Below are positions 10,032 through 19,146 of a stretch of DNA of 64,000 nucleotides, piece by piece. The translations under genes and the position numbers were made by a program. The notes below the pieces were generated by a model. The model had not been told where the DNA came from. It saw nothing but the letters and a program-made list of their open reading frames with translations, and did no database searches. Source of the stretch: Streptomyces monomycini (GTDB lineage: Bacteria > Actinomycetota > Actinomycetes > Streptomycetales > Streptomycetaceae); NCBI RefSeq assembly GCF_022271435.1, contig NZ_JAFIQY010000024.1, forward strand, positions 1-64,000, written 5' to 3'. Within the stretch, counting starts at the first letter, position 1, and each line of letters starts with the position of its first letter.

Positions 10032-11297
10032 TCAGAGCGCCACCGTCGCCCGGAAGACCGTGCCCTCTCCCGTCAGTTCCACACGCTCGCCGGCCGGTAC
10101 GAAGGCCGACTCGCCGGGCACGAGCGTCAGGTCCGTACGGGATGCGGTGTCCGTACGAGAACCCGCGTCCGTACCAGAGACGGAACCGCCCTCCGAGCCC
10201 GTACCGCTCACGTGCAGAGCAACCGTTCCTGCAGTGCACAACAGAATCTGCGGCGTGCGGTCACCGAGGACGCGGGCCGCCCCGCCCGGCGCCAGGACGA
10301 AGCGCGAGAGCCGGAACTCGTCGGTCGGGGTCTCGTAGACCTCCTCGCCCGACGCCGTGGCCTCCTCCGGCCGCAGCACCCCCGCGTCGCGGGGCGCGAA
10401 GCGGACCACCCGCAGCAGTTCCGGTACGTCCACGTGCTTGGGGGTCAGCCCGCAGCGCAGCACGTTGTCGGAGTTGGCCATCAGTTCCACGCCGAGGCCG
10501 CCGAGGTAGGCGTGCGGGATGCCGGCGCCCAGGAAGAGCGCTTCGCCGGGCTGCAGCCGTACGTGGTTGAGGAGCATGGCGGCGAGCACGCCCGGGTCGC
10601 CCGGGTAGTGGTGGGCGATGGCGGCGTACGCGGCGTAGGAGTCGGCGTGCGGGCCGCCTTCGCCGGCCAGGCGCTGCGCGGCGGCCGCGGCCTGTTCGAC
10701 GGTTTCGGCCGTCGCGTCGCGGTCGGCGCCCAGTACGGCGGTGAGGACTTCGCGCAGGGCGGCGTCCTCCGGGGCGGCGCGCAGGATGTCGGCGTACGGC
10801 TTGAGGGCGCTGACGCCGAGGCCTTCGAGGAGGGTGGCGGCCTCGGCCGGGTGCCGGAAGCCGCAGAGCCCTTCGAAGGGGGTGAGGGCGCAGATCAGTT
10901 CGGGCTTGTGGTTGGCGTCCTTGTAGTTGCGGTGCGGGGCGTCGGCGGGGATGCCGCGCTTCTCCTCGTCCGCGTAGCCCTCCTGGGCCTGGGTCAGGTC
11001 GGGGTGGACCTGGAGGGACAGCGGGGATCCGGCGGCGAGCAGCTTGAGCAGGAAGGGCAGGCGGGGGCCGAAGGCGCGTACCGCGTCGGGGCCGAGTTCG
11101 CCTTCCGGGTCGGCGGCTATGACGTCGGCCAGCGAGACCGGGCCGGTGCCGCGGTCGGTGCGGGAGGGGGCGCCGGGGTGGGCGCCCATCCACATCTCGG
11201 CCTGGGGTTCGCCGGTCGGTTCGGTGCCGAGGAGTTCCGGGATGGCGGTGGTGGAGCCCCAGGCGTAGGGGCGCACGGTGTTGGTGAGGCGGTCCAT
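10032..11297 (-). CDS. manA: Mannose-6-phosphate isomerase, class I
   Basis: 421 residues. It interconverts fructose-6-phosphate and mannose-6-phosphate, feeding manB and GDP-mannose synthesis for cell-wall and lipid glycans. Zinc ligands typical of the cupin-type enzyme are visible: Q96 and H98 in SLQVHP, E133 in NHKPELI and H262 in GAGIPHAYLGG. The catalytic Arg is R281 in NVLRCGLTPKHVD. The C-terminal third has a short low-complexity insert rich in Gly/Ser/Thr around residues 375-395. The ATG start matches the family MDRLTNTVRPYAWGS opening. It follows the SIS-domain gene by 90 bp in the manB, Trm112-like, SIS, manA order that I recall from Streptomyces and, in part, Mycobacterium. Confidence 0.95.
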   Translation of the reverse strand: MDRLTNTVRPYAWGSTTAIPELLGTEPTGEPQAEMWMGAHPGAPSRTDRGTGPVSLADVIAADPEGELGPDAVRAFGPRLPFLLKLLAAGSPLSLQVHPDLTQAQEGYADEEKRGIPADAPHRNYKDANHKPELICALTPFEGLCGFRHPAEAATLLEGLGVSALKPYADILRAAPEDAALREVLTAVLGADRDATAETVEQAAAAAQRLAGEGGPHADSYAAYAAIAHHYPGDPGVLAAMLLNHVRLQPGEALFLGAGIPHAYLGGLGVELMANSDNVLRCGLTPKHVDVPELLRVVRFAPRDAGVLRPEEATASGEEVYETPTDEFRLSRFVLAPGGAARVLGDRTPQILLCTAGTVALHVSGTGSEGGSVSGTDAGSRTDTASRTDLTLVPGESAFVPAGERVELTGEGTVFRATVAL

Positions 11298-11387
11298 GTG
11301 GCGGGCTTCCTGATTCTTCGTCTGCGGTCGGGCTGCTGCCGGGGCGCGCTCAGGCCTCCCGTGTGCCCGGTGGCCGCGGCCGGGTCC

Positions 11388-12530
11388 TCATGTTCCCTCG
11401 GTGCCGGCGAGCGCGAGGTAGACGGCGGCGAAATCCGTGACGGCGAGGAGTTCGGCGGCCCGTTCCAGGGCGCTGCCACCGTCCGGTTCCAGTTCGCTGA
11501 CGGGGGTGTCGTGCTCCAGCGCCAGTTCGCGGGCGGCGGGCGCGGCGGAGAGCGGTCCGGTGGCTTCCTCGCGGAGCAGGACGACGCGGGCGTGCAGGGC
11601 GGTGGGCTGGTCGACGCGGTCGCGGAAGAAGTCGTCCGGGTCGGCGCCGGCCGCGAACGGGCCGGCGAGCAGCGCGCCGTGCGTGGTCATCGTCTCGGGC
11701 AGTTCGCCGGCGAGGGCGGGCCGGCCGGCGAGTCCGGCCAGGACGGTCGCGAAGTGCCGGCCGACGGCTCCGGAGACGGTGCCCTCGGTCCAGATCAGCG
11801 GGAGCGCGTCGGCGAGTTCGGCGGCGAGGGTCTTGGCGGGGTTGGAGTACGTCTCGATGGCGGGGCCGCAGCGTTCGGCGACCTGGTCGAGGCGGTCGGC
11901 GAGCTGTTCGAGCAGGTCGGAGGTGGCGCTGAGCAGGCCGATCCGGTCGGCGAGCGCGAGCATCGGGATGAGCAGCGACCAGAGGGTGCCGGGGGCGGCG
12001 GGCGGCGCGCCCTCGACGTCGAACTCGGCGTCGTACGGCGTGGTGGCCAGCGGTACGGACAGGCCGCGGGCCTGGACGACGGCGTCGGCGAGCTGTCCGC
12101 CCGCCGGGGTGACGGCGACGACGGAGCAGCCGCGGCGGTACGCCTGCTCGACGAGTTGCGCGAGTCCGGGGTCGGCGCCGTCCGGGCCGGCGATCAGCAG
12201 CAGGTCGAGCGGTCCCGACCAGCCGGGCAGGGTCCAGCGCAGGGCGCCGGGCCGTGCCGCGACGCCGGTGGGCCGGATGAGGGTGACCGGGCAGGTGCCG
12301 CCGCCGAGGGCGCCGAAGAGGTCGGCGACGCAGGCGGCGGCCGGTGCCGGGCCCGCCACCAGGACGGTGCGGGGCCGGCCGTCGGGCCGCAGGTCGGCGA
12401 TGCCGGACTCGGCGGCGTTACGGGCGGCGGTGCGCACCCGTGCCCCGGATTCGGCGACGCCGCGCAGCAGTCCGTAGCGGTCGGCGCCGGCCAGCGCTTC
12501 GGGTGCGTCCAACAGGGACTCGTCGAGCAT
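11388..12530 (-). CDS. SIS-domain protein, phosphosugar isomerase-like
   Basis: 380 residues, cytosolic. It resembles the actinobacterial SIS proteins related to bifunctional phosphoglucose/phosphomannose isomerases: an N-terminal sugar-isomerase half (~60-180, with VLVAGPAPAA and AVTPAGGQLADAV) and a C-terminal PGI/PMI half (~200-375, with the NPAKTLAAEL and PLIWTEG stretches). The classical catalytic Glu/His set of active isomerases is not obvious, so it may be a regulatory or inactive paralogue. It sits between manA and the Trm112-like gene in the mannose cluster, implying a role in hexose-phosphate metabolism. The ATG start (MLDESLLDAPEALAGADRYG) agrees with conserved family openings. Activity is unproven. 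Confidence 0.8.
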   Translation of the reverse strand: MLDESLLDAPEALAGADRYGLLRGVAESGARVRTAARNAAESGIADLRPDGRPRTVLVAGPAPAAACVADLFGALGGGTCPVTLIRPTGVAARPGALRWTLPGWSGPLDLLLIAGPDGADPGLAQLVEQAYRRGCSVVAVTPAGGQLADAVVQARGLSVPLATTPYDAEFDVEGAPPAAPGTLWSLLIPMLALADRIGLLSATSDLLEQLADRLDQVAERCGPAIETYSNPAKTLAAELADALPLIWTEGTVSGAVGRHFATVLAGLAGRPALAGELPETMTTHGALLAGPFAAGADPDDFFRDRVDQPTALHARVVLLREEATGPLSAAPAARELALEHDTPVSELEPDGGSALERAAELLAVTDFAAVYLALAGTEGT

Positions 12531-12594
12531 GGTGTGCGCTGCCTCCGATCGCCGGTACGGGCGGGGTGGGGGCCGGACGGCTCCGGCGCCCGGG

Positions 12595-12777
12595 TCAGGC
12601 GGGGCGCCGGGCCTCGTCCACCAGGAGGACGGGGATGCCGTCCCGGACGGGGTAGGCGAGGCCGCATTCCGTGCCGGTGCACCGCAGCTCGGCCGGGTCG
12701 GCGTCCGACCGGTCCGCCAGCGGGGCGTGGCACGCCGGGCAGGCGAGGATCTCGATCAGGCTGGCGTCGACCGGCAT
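12595..12777 (-). CDS. Trm112-family zinc-ribbon protein
   Basis: 60 residues, a typical length for the bacterial Trm112/YcaR family. A four-cysteine zinc ribbon is visible: C13 and C16 (ACPACHAPL), C33 and C38. It is followed by YPVRDGIPVLLVDEA, the family's C-terminal signature. The ATG at 12777 is preceded by AGGAGA nine bases upstream, which rules out the longer frame to 13017. Trm112-like proteins act as small partners or activators of methyltransferases; in bacteria the partner is mostly unknown. It lies between manB and the SIS-domain gene, 64 bp before the latter, within the leftward mannose block. Confidence 0.9.
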   Translation of the reverse strand: MPVDASLIEILACPACHAPLADRSDADPAELRCTGTECGLAYPVRDGIPVLLVDEARRPA

Positions 12778-12899
12778 GGGGGCTTCTCCTTCGGCGGAAA
12801 TACGGCACTGCCAGCGTACCGCCGGGGCGTGCGGCGGGACGCGCCGCAGGTGGGCGGAGTGGGGCCGGGCAGGGCCCGGCCCCTGGTCCGCTCGGTCTT

Positions 12900-14258
12900 T
12901 CACCCGCGAACGATCGCCAGCACCTCGTCGCGCACCCGCTCGACCGTCTCCTGGTCCCGGGCCTCGACGTTCAGGCGGAGGAGGGGTTCGGTGTTGGAGG
13001 GGCGGAGGTTGAACCACCAGTCGGCGGCGGTGACGGTCAGGCCGTCCAGTTCATCCAGCTCCACGCCGTCGTGGCCTTCGTAGGCCGTCTTGATCGCGGC
13101 GAGGCGGCCGGTCTGGTCGTCGACAGTGCTGTTGATCTCGCCGGAGGCGGCGTACCGGTCGTACTGGGCGACCAGTTCGGACAGCGGTCCTTCCTGGCCG
13201 CCGAGCGCCGCCAGGACGTGCAGGGCGGCGAGCATGCCGGTGTCGGCGTTCCAGAAGTCGCGGAAGTAGTAGTGCGCGGAGTGTTCGCCGCCGAAGATGG
13301 CGCCGGTCCGGGCCATCTCGCCCTTGATGAAGGAGTGGCCGACGCGGGTGCGTACGGGCGTGCCGCCGTTCTCCTTGACGACCTCGGGGACGGACCAGGA
13401 GGTGATGCAGTTGTGGATGACCGTGCCGCCGGGGTGCTTGGCCAGTTCGCGGGCGGCGACCAGGGCGGTGATCGCGGACGGGGAGACCGGGTCGCCGCTG
13501 CCGTCGACGACGAAGCAGCGGTCCGCGTCGCCGTCGAAGGCCAGGCCGATGTCGGCGCCGACCTCGCGGACGCGTGCCTGGAGGTCGACGATGTTCGCCG
13601 GGTCCAGGGGGTTGGCCTCGTGGTTCGGGAAGGTGCCGTCGAGCTCGAAGTACAGGGCGTCCAGGTCGATGGGCAGGCCCTCGAAGACGGTGGGGACGGT
13701 GTGGCCGCCCATGCCGTTGCCGGCGTCCACCACGACCTTCAGGCGGCGGATGCCGGAGAGGTCGACGAGGCGGCGCAGGTGGGCGGCGTAGTCGGCGAGG
13801 ACGTCGCGCTGGGTGATGGTGCCGGGGGCCGCCACGGGCTCCGGGGCACCGCCGTCGCGCCACTGCTCCACGAGCGCGCGGATGTCGGCGAGGCCGGTGT
13901 CCTGGCCGACCGGGGCGGCGCCCGCCCGGCACATCTTGATGCCGTTGTACTGGGCGGGGTTGTGCGAGGCGGTGAACATCGCGCCGGGCAGGTCCAGGGC
14001 GCCGCTGGCGTAGTAGAGCTGGTCGGTCGAGCACAGGCCGATCTCGGTGACGTCGGCCCCGCGCGCCGCGGCGCCGCGGGCGAAGGCCCGGGACAGGCCG
14101 GGTGAGGAGGGCCGCATGTCGTGCCCGGTCACGATGGCGTCCGCTCCGGTCACCTGGGCGAAGGCCGCGCCGAACAGTTCGGCCAGCGGCTCGTCCCACT
14201 GGTCGGGGACCACACCGCGCACGTCGTACGCCTTCACGATCTGCGACAGATCAGTCAC
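12900..14258 (-). CDS. manB: Phosphomannomutase/phosphoglucomutase
   Basis: 452 residues. It converts mannose-6-phosphate to mannose-1-phosphate (and probably glucose phosphates) for nucleotide-sugar synthesis. All four signatures of the alpha-D-phosphohexomutase family are present: the phosphoserine loop TASHNP (S98), the Mg-binding loop DGDADR (242-247), the sugar-binding GEHSAH (324-329) and the phosphate-binding RPSNTEP (419-425). I chose the GTG at 14258 because a textbook AGGAGGG lies six bases upstream and the product starts at the conserved DLSQIVKAYDVRG. The ATG codons further upstream would sit before or within that site. It heads the leftward mannose block. Confidence 0.95.
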   Translation of the reverse strand: MTDLSQIVKAYDVRGVVPDQWDEPLAELFGAAFAQVTGADAIVTGHDMRPSSPGLSRAFARGAAARGADVTEIGLCSTDQLYYASGALDLPGAMFTASHNPAQYNGIKMCRAGAAPVGQDTGLADIRALVEQWRDGGAPEPVAAPGTITQRDVLADYAAHLRRLVDLSGIRRLKVVVDAGNGMGGHTVPTVFEGLPIDLDALYFELDGTFPNHEANPLDPANIVDLQARVREVGADIGLAFDGDADRCFVVDGSGDPVSPSAITALVAARELAKHPGGTVIHNCITSWSVPEVVKENGGTPVRTRVGHSFIKGEMARTGAIFGGEHSAHYYFRDFWNADTGMLAALHVLAALGGQEGPLSELVAQYDRYAASGEINSTVDDQTGRLAAIKTAYEGHDGVELDELDGLTVTAADWWFNLRPSNTEPLLRLNVEARDQETVERVRDEVLAIVRG

Positions 14259-14461
14259 AGCCAGCCCTCCTGATGTCATGACGGGCCCCAAACCTACCCG
14301 TACGAGGCCGGCGGGAGGCGGGTTCGGGGGTGGGTTCGGGGTGGGGTCCGGCAGCCCGGGTCATCTTGTGTCCCGCGCCGCGGTGGATCAATCACGGACG
14401 AAAGTCCCCTCCCTCAGCCCCGCTCCGCCCCTTTCCGCTGCCTCCCCCTCGCTCCCCGCCC

Positions 14462-16096
14462 CTAAGGCAGCATCCATCCCAGTACGGCCGTGCTCTGCCC
14501 CACCACGATCAGACACATCACCAGCAGCAGCCCCAGGCTCCACGGCAGCACCTTGCGCAGCAGGTCGCCCTCGCGTCCGGCCAGGCCGACCGCGGCACAG
14601 GCGATCGCCAGGTTCTGCGGGGAGATCATCTTGCCGAGCACGCCGCCGGAGCTGTTGGCCGCGGCGAGCAGGACGGGTGAGAGGCCGGACTGCCGGGCCG
14701 CGGTCACCTGGAGGGCGCCGAAGAGGGCGTTGGCGGAGGTGTCGGAGCCGGTGACGGCGACGCCGAACCAGCCGAGGACGGGCGAGAGGAAGGCCAGTCC
14801 GGCACCGGCGGCGGCGACGAAGTGGCCGATGGCGGCGGCCTGTCCGGAGAGGTTCATGACGTAGGCGAGGGCCAGGACGGAGGTCACGGTGAGGAGGGCC
14901 AGGCGCAGTTCGCGTACGGTCGAGGCCCATTCCCGTACGGCGGTGGCGGCCCGTACGCCCAGTACGGCGGCGGTCAGCACGCCGGCCAGCAGGACCAGCG
15001 TCCCGCCGGTGGCGAGCAGCGGGAGCGAGAAGACGTTGCCGCCGACCGGGTTCCCGTCCGGGTCCGCGACGTCCAGGAAGGGCCAGTCGAAGGTGCGGGT
15101 CGCTCGGGCGAGGAGGTTTTTGACGGGCGGGACCTGGGCGAGGGAGAAGACGGCGACGATGAGGGCGTACGGCGCGTAGGCGCGGACGATGTCGGCGCGG
15201 GAGTCGCGGACGTCCAGGTCTTCGCTGCGGACGCCGGTCAGGACGGCGGCCCGTACCGGTTCGGAGGCGGGTCTGCGGGTGGCCGGTACGGCGACGAGGG
15301 CGGCGGCCCCGGCCAGGGCCGCGCCGATGTCGGCGAGTTGCGCGGAGACGTAGTTGGCGGCGGCGAACTGCACGGCGGCGAAGGCCAGTCCGCAGGCGAG
15401 CGCGGGCGCCCAGGTCTCGCGCAGGCCGCGCCGCCCGTCGACCAGGAACACCAGCAACAGCGGTACGACGAGGGCGAGCAGCGGGGTCTGGCGGCCGACG
15501 ACCGGGGCGACGGTGTCCAGTGGCAGGCCGGTGACCTGGGCGAGTGTGACGACGGGGGTGCCCATGGCGCCGAAGGCGACCGGCGCGGTGTTGGCGACGA
15601 GCGCGACGACGGCGGCCCGTACCGGGGAGAAGCCGAGGGCGACCAGCATCACCGCGCTGATCGCGACGGGCGCCCCGAACCCGGCGAGCGCTTCGAGCAG
15701 CGCCCCGAAGCAGAAGGCGATGACCAGGGCCTGGACGCGGGGGTCGGCGGAGAGCCCGGAGAAGGAGCGGCGCAGGACGTCGAAGTGCCGCGTGCGGACC
15801 GTCATCCGGTACACCCACAGGGCGTTGACGACGATCCACAGGATGGGGAACAGGCCGAAGAGCGCGCCCTGGGCAGCGGCGGACAGGGCCTGCCCGGCGG
15901 GCATGCCGTAGCCGAGGCAGGCGGTGGCGAGGGCGACGGCGAGGCCGGTGAGTCCGGCGCGGTGGGCGCGCATCCGTACGGCGCCGAGCAGGACGAGGAC
16001 GGTGATCAGCGGGAGGGCGGCGACGAGCGCGGACAGGGCGAGCGAACCGGCGACGGGTTCCAGCGGCTGCACGAACTCCCGCTGCGGTACGGACAC
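14462..16096 (-). CDS. lldP: L-lactate permease (LctP/LldP family)
   Basis: 544 residues, almost entirely hydrophobic, with about 13-14 transmembrane helices. Family-specific stretches include LFPILWIVVNALWVYRMT near 85-103, GFGAPVAISAVMLVALGFSP near 150-170, the NTAPVAFGAMGTPVVTLA segment near 180-200, and the conserved PVLGWFGVAVTGSDTSANALFG near 430-452. These mark lactate/glycolate:H+ symporters. The GTG at 16096 has GGAGG five bases upstream. No lactate dehydrogenase or lldR is adjacent. It sits between manB and a DUF3499 gene, which I recall as neighbours in other streptomycetes, so it may be an insertion. Substrate could also be glycolate. Confidence 0.9.
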   Translation of the reverse strand: MSVPQREFVQPLEPVAGSLALSALVAALPLITVLVLLGAVRMRAHRAGLTGLAVALATACLGYGMPAGQALSAAAQGALFGLFPILWIVVNALWVYRMTVRTRHFDVLRRSFSGLSADPRVQALVIAFCFGALLEALAGFGAPVAISAVMLVALGFSPVRAAVVALVANTAPVAFGAMGTPVVTLAQVTGLPLDTVAPVVGRQTPLLALVVPLLLVFLVDGRRGLRETWAPALACGLAFAAVQFAAANYVSAQLADIGAALAGAAALVAVPATRRPASEPVRAAVLTGVRSEDLDVRDSRADIVRAYAPYALIVAVFSLAQVPPVKNLLARATRTFDWPFLDVADPDGNPVGGNVFSLPLLATGGTLVLLAGVLTAAVLGVRAATAVREWASTVRELRLALLTVTSVLALAYVMNLSGQAAAIGHFVAAAGAGLAFLSPVLGWFGVAVTGSDTSANALFGALQVTAARQSGLSPVLLAAANSSGGVLGKMISPQNLAIACAAVGLAGREGDLLRKVLPWSLGLLLVMCLIVVGQSTAVLGWMLP

Positions 16097-16253
16097 TCGG
16101 CCTCCCGGTGGGCAGCTCCCCCGTCACTTCCGCCATACGGAAGCGGATCTTTCGGGGGTGGAGGCATGGTGGTGCCCGCGGCGAGGCGGCGTCAATGGTG
16201 CGGACGGAAGTGACGAAGTGACGGGCGTGGCAGGGGTGACGGGGGTGGCGGGA

Positions 16254-16285
16254 GCGACCGGGATCCGGCGTCGGAACCCGGTCGC
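16254..16285 (-). terminator. Hairpin terminator after the DUF3499 gene
   Basis: Inverted repeat GCGACCGGG / CCCGGTCGC with a 14-nt loop, about 15 bp beyond the DUF3499 stop codon on the minus strand. Confidence 0.5.
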
Positions 16286-16298
16286 CCTGATCCGGACC

Positions 16299-16742
16299 TC
16301 AGTTGTCCGGCGACCGCAGCACCCGCAGATGTCCCCGGCGGGCGACCTCCATCGGGTGGGCGTCGCGCCCGTTCGGTCCGCTGACCTGTGGGCCGTTGCC
16401 GCCGCCCGCCGCGCGTTCCTGGGGCCGGGCCGCCTCGCGCACCGCGTTGGCGAGCGCTTCGAGGTCGTCGCCGCTGGGGCGGGCCGGACCGGTGTCGGTG
16501 GCCAGCCGCACGACTTCCCAGCCGCGCGGCGCGGTCAGCCGCTCGGAGTGCTCGGCGCACAGGTCGTAGCAGTGGGGCTCGGCGTAGGTGGCGAGCGGTC
16601 CGAGCACGGCGGTCGAATCCGCGTAGACGTACGTCAGCGTTGCGACGGCGGGGCGGCCGCACGCAGTGCGCGAACAGCGACGTACAGGGCTCACGACGTT
16701 GGACGGTACCGCACTCTTGAGCGGGCCGCGATGACTCTCCAC
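16299..16742 (-). CDS. DUF3499 family protein, small zinc-ribbon-like
   Basis: 147 residues as given. The conserved core RRCSRTACGRPAVATLTYVYADS with its closely spaced cysteines, and YDLCAEHSERLTAPRGWEV, are hallmarks of the actinobacterial DUF3499 family, probably a metal-binding fold. The function is unknown. Two GTG starts are possible: 16742, which has a weak GTGAGG upstream, and 16694, which begins exactly at the conserved SPVRRCSR. I chose the first because the second has no ribosome site, but the shorter 131-residue form is plausible. It is divergent from the zincin-like gene, an arrangement I also recall near manB and whiB2 in Mycobacterium tuberculosis. Confidence 0.8.
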   Translation of the reverse strand: MESHRGPLKSAVPSNVVSPVRRCSRTACGRPAVATLTYVYADSTAVLGPLATYAEPHCYDLCAEHSERLTAPRGWEVVRLATDTGPARPSGDDLEALANAVREAARPQERAAGGGNGPQVSGPNGRDAHPMEVARRGHLRVLRSPDN

Positions 16743-17013
16743 GACCTCACCCGACCGTGTCGTCCCGGTTCGTCCGGTGCGCCTGACCTGCGGGCGCCCG
16801 GGCCGAACCGTGCGGTACGCACTGCGCCGGACGGCGCAGGGCGTCGAAACCCGTCACGACTCTGTACATTTCATGTCATTCCCCATGTCCTTCCCGGTCC
16901 GATGCATGGCCGCAAGCGGACTCGACGAGCCTACGACCGGTCGCTCGACGACATGGCACCGGATCCGCCGCTCTCCCGCGCCACCTGCCCCGGGACGGTT
17001 ACGCTCGGTTCTG

Positions 17014-17553
17014 ATGGACAGCCCCGTACCTCCTCCGGCCGACGCCGGAGGGCCCTCCGCACCGGCCGGCACCGGCGGCACCCCCGCCGCGCCCGGCGGC
17101 GCCACGCGGCCGCCCGCACCGGCGGGACCGCGCCCACGCCGCCGCGACCGGCACGGCCGCGGGATGCGCGGCCCGGTCGCCCCGCCCCAGGTGCCGCTCT
17201 CGGTGAGCCGCGCGGATTCCTTCGTCGATCTGGTCTACGACTCACGGGACCGGCTGGAACGGCGCTGGCCGCAACTGGCGGACGTCGACTTCCTGGTCGT
17301 CGAGGTGCCCGGGTTCGGCCCCGACGGGGACACCGGGCCGGCCGCCGACGAGGAGACGGTGCCGCTGGGCCGGCTGCTGCCCGCCACCGGCGACCAGGCG
17401 GAACGGGTGGTCGTCTACCGCCGCCCGGTCGAGATCCGTACCAAGAACCGCGACGAGCGGGCCCTGCTGGTCCACGAGGTCGTCGTCGAACAGGTCGCCG
17501 AGCTGCTCGGCCTGGCGCCGGAGTCGGTCGACCCGCGGTACGGGCAGGACTGA
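17014..17553 (+). CDS. Zincin-like metallopeptidase family protein
   Basis: 179 residues. The first ~55 are Pro/Ala/Gly-rich and poorly conserved. Residues ~58-175 form the actinobacterial zincin-like domain (SRADSFVDLVYDSRDRLERR through the C-terminal HEVVVEQVAELLGL). The expected HExxH zinc motif appears only as HEVVVE (H-E conserved, second His absent), so catalytic activity is doubtful. The ATG at 17014 is the start consistent with the domain. No clear ribosome site is seen, and a TACGCT hexamer 8 bp upstream suggests a leaderless mRNA. It ends 39 bp from the convergent DUF5719 gene. Confidence 0.8.
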   Translation: MDSPVPPPADAGGPSAPAGTGGTPAAPGGATRPPAPAGPRPRRRDRHGRGMRGPVAPPQVPLSVSRADSFVDLVYDSRDRLERRWPQLADVDFLVVEVPGFGPDGDTGPAADEETVPLGRLLPATGDQAERVVVYRRPVEIRTKNRDERALLVHEVVVEQVAELLGLAPESVDPRYGQD

Positions 17554-17592
17554 CCCCGGGCCCGACGCGAGCGCCCCGGCGGCCCGCACGCC

Positions 17593-19146
17593 TCACTTCA
17601 GCAGCAGCCTGAGATCCTCCCCCGCCGTCGGCACCACCACCGTCCCCCGGTCGTCCGGGAGCGTCTGCACGGTGAAGGCGGGCAGGCCGCCCTGGGGCAG
17701 GGCCAGGGTCCGTGCCGCGTGGACCGGGCCGCTGCCCGCCGCCGGGGTGACGGTCAGGGCGTAGGAGCCCTTGAGGCCCTGCGGGCGCGGCGGTTCCACG
17801 GCGAGGGTGCTGCCGCCCTTGACGGTGTACGTCTTCGACACCGGCGTACCGCCTCCGCTGCCCGCCGACGCGGTGACCGTGACCTTGGCGTCCTTGCCCT
17901 TCTCCGGTGCGACGAGGGACAGCGTGCCGCCCTTGTCGCGGTTGTCGGCGACGGTGGCCCGGTCGCCGACCGGCCCGGTCGCCGGGATGAAGGCCATCTC
18001 CTGCTTGTCGCCCTTGCCGCGGGTGACCCGGAGGGCCACCGCGACGGGCGCCTTGGAGCCGTCGGCGGGGGTCAGCACCAGCGAGCCCGCCTCGCCCTTG
18101 GTGAGGTCCTTGAGGTCGGCGGCGGCCGTCATGCCGCTCTTGACGTGCAGGGTCTCCAGTCCGGCCGGGGTGATCAGGCCGTTCGGGGTGGCCAGCTGCA
18201 CCTTCAGGTCGGCGTCCTCCTTGCCGGGCGCGACGGCGACGAGGTGGACGCCGGTGGCGTCGGCCGGGATGCCCGGCAGGACCGCGCCGGGCGCGGGGTC
18301 GGCCGCCGCGGGCAGCCAGTCGCCGCCCAGCTTCGCGTCGGCGGCCTGCACGGAGGCGCCGACCCGGCCCTCCCGGGCGCCCACGTGCAGGGCCGCGTCC
18401 TGGACGGGCGTGCCCGTCAGGGTGGAGATCAGGACGGGCACGGTGGAGTGCGGCGGGACGGTGATGTTCTCGCCGGAGGAGGACTTCAGCGGGCCGTCCT
18501 TGCCGCGCAGGTCGAGGTCGACGACGGCCGGGGTGTCGTCGGGGTTGGTGAGGTGGATGTAGTCCTGGCGGTCCTTGGCGGTGCTCACGCCCGGGAACCA
18601 GAAGTCGGTGTCGGGCGCCGCGCAGGACAGGCCGAGCAGGCCGCGCCCGTTGCCGGCCGCGACGCTGGTGGTCTGCTGGACGGTCCAGCCGGGCGCGAGG
18701 GCGCCGTCGGCGGACCCGGTGAGGGCGGGGGCGTCCGCGCGGTCCGTGGTCGCGGTGACGGGGATGCCGGCCTTCTTCAGGGGCGCGACGGGGGTGGCGC
18801 CCGCCTGCGGGCCCTGCTGTCCCTGGCCGGCGCCCGTCTTGCCCTTTCCGTCCTGCCCGCCCTTCCCGTCCGGCTGCTTGCCGGACGGTGCGGGCAGCAG
18901 CCCCGCGGTGCCCTCGGAACCGGCCTTGCCGCCCGTCCCTTCGGGGGTGAAGGCGGTGTACGTGGTCTCGCCGACCTCCGACGAGGTGGGCGGCGGGCAC
19001 AGCAGCGCGGACCGTTCGACGGGCCGCCGGGAGGCGCCCTGGGCCGTGGTGGCGCCCGGCGTGTCCGGTGCGGCGACGGCGGCGACTCCGGTGACCGCGC
19101 CGAGAGCCACGGCCGCGCCGATCAGGGACATGATGGTGCGCTTCAC
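17593..19146 (-). CDS. DUF5719 family secreted or membrane-anchored protein
   Basis: 517 residues beginning MKRTIMSLIGAAVALGAVTG, a Lys/Arg start plus hydrophobic stretch that acts as a signal peptide or anchor. The rest is an extracellular beta-rich protein with a Gly/Lys/Asp-rich insert at ~85-120. Homologues of unknown function sit next to the large glycosyltransferase across actinobacteria. The GTG start overlaps the stop of the upstream glycosyltransferase by four bases (GTGA), so the two are translationally coupled and probably act together on the outer side of the membrane. There is no enzymatic motif that I recognise; a binding or scaffolding role is inference. Confidence 0.8.
   Translation of the reverse strand: MKRTIMSLIGAAVALGAVTGVAAVAAPDTPGATTAQGASRRPVERSALLCPPPTSSEVGETTYTAFTPEGTGGKAGSEGTAGLLPAPSGKQPDGKGGQDGKGKTGAGQGQQGPQAGATPVAPLKKAGIPVTATTDRADAPALTGSADGALAPGWTVQQTTSVAAGNGRGLLGLSCAAPDTDFWFPGVSTAKDRQDYIHLTNPDDTPAVVDLDLRGKDGPLKSSSGENITVPPHSTVPVLISTLTGTPVQDAALHVGAREGRVGASVQAADAKLGGDWLPAAADPAPGAVLPGIPADATGVHLVAVAPGKEDADLKVQLATPNGLITPAGLETLHVKSGMTAAADLKDLTKGEAGSLVLTPADGSKAPVAVALRVTRGKGDKQEMAFIPATGPVGDRATVADNRDKGGTLSLVAPEKGKDAKVTVTASAGSGGGTPVSKTYTVKGGSTLAVEPPRPQGLKGSYALTVTPAAGSGPVHAARTLALPQGGLPAFTVQTLPDDRGTVVVPTAGEDLRLLLK

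Noticed and set aside
12777-13017. Longer N-terminus for the Trm112-like protein
   Set aside because: The extension is Arg/Pro/Gly-rich and overlaps the manB 3' end; a ribosome site sits right before the internal ATG.
9672-14105. Plus-strand open frame of ~1477 codons over the mannose block
   Set aside because: Antisense shadow of the CDF, manA, SIS, Trm112 and manB genes; no domain and typical GC-rich shadow composition.
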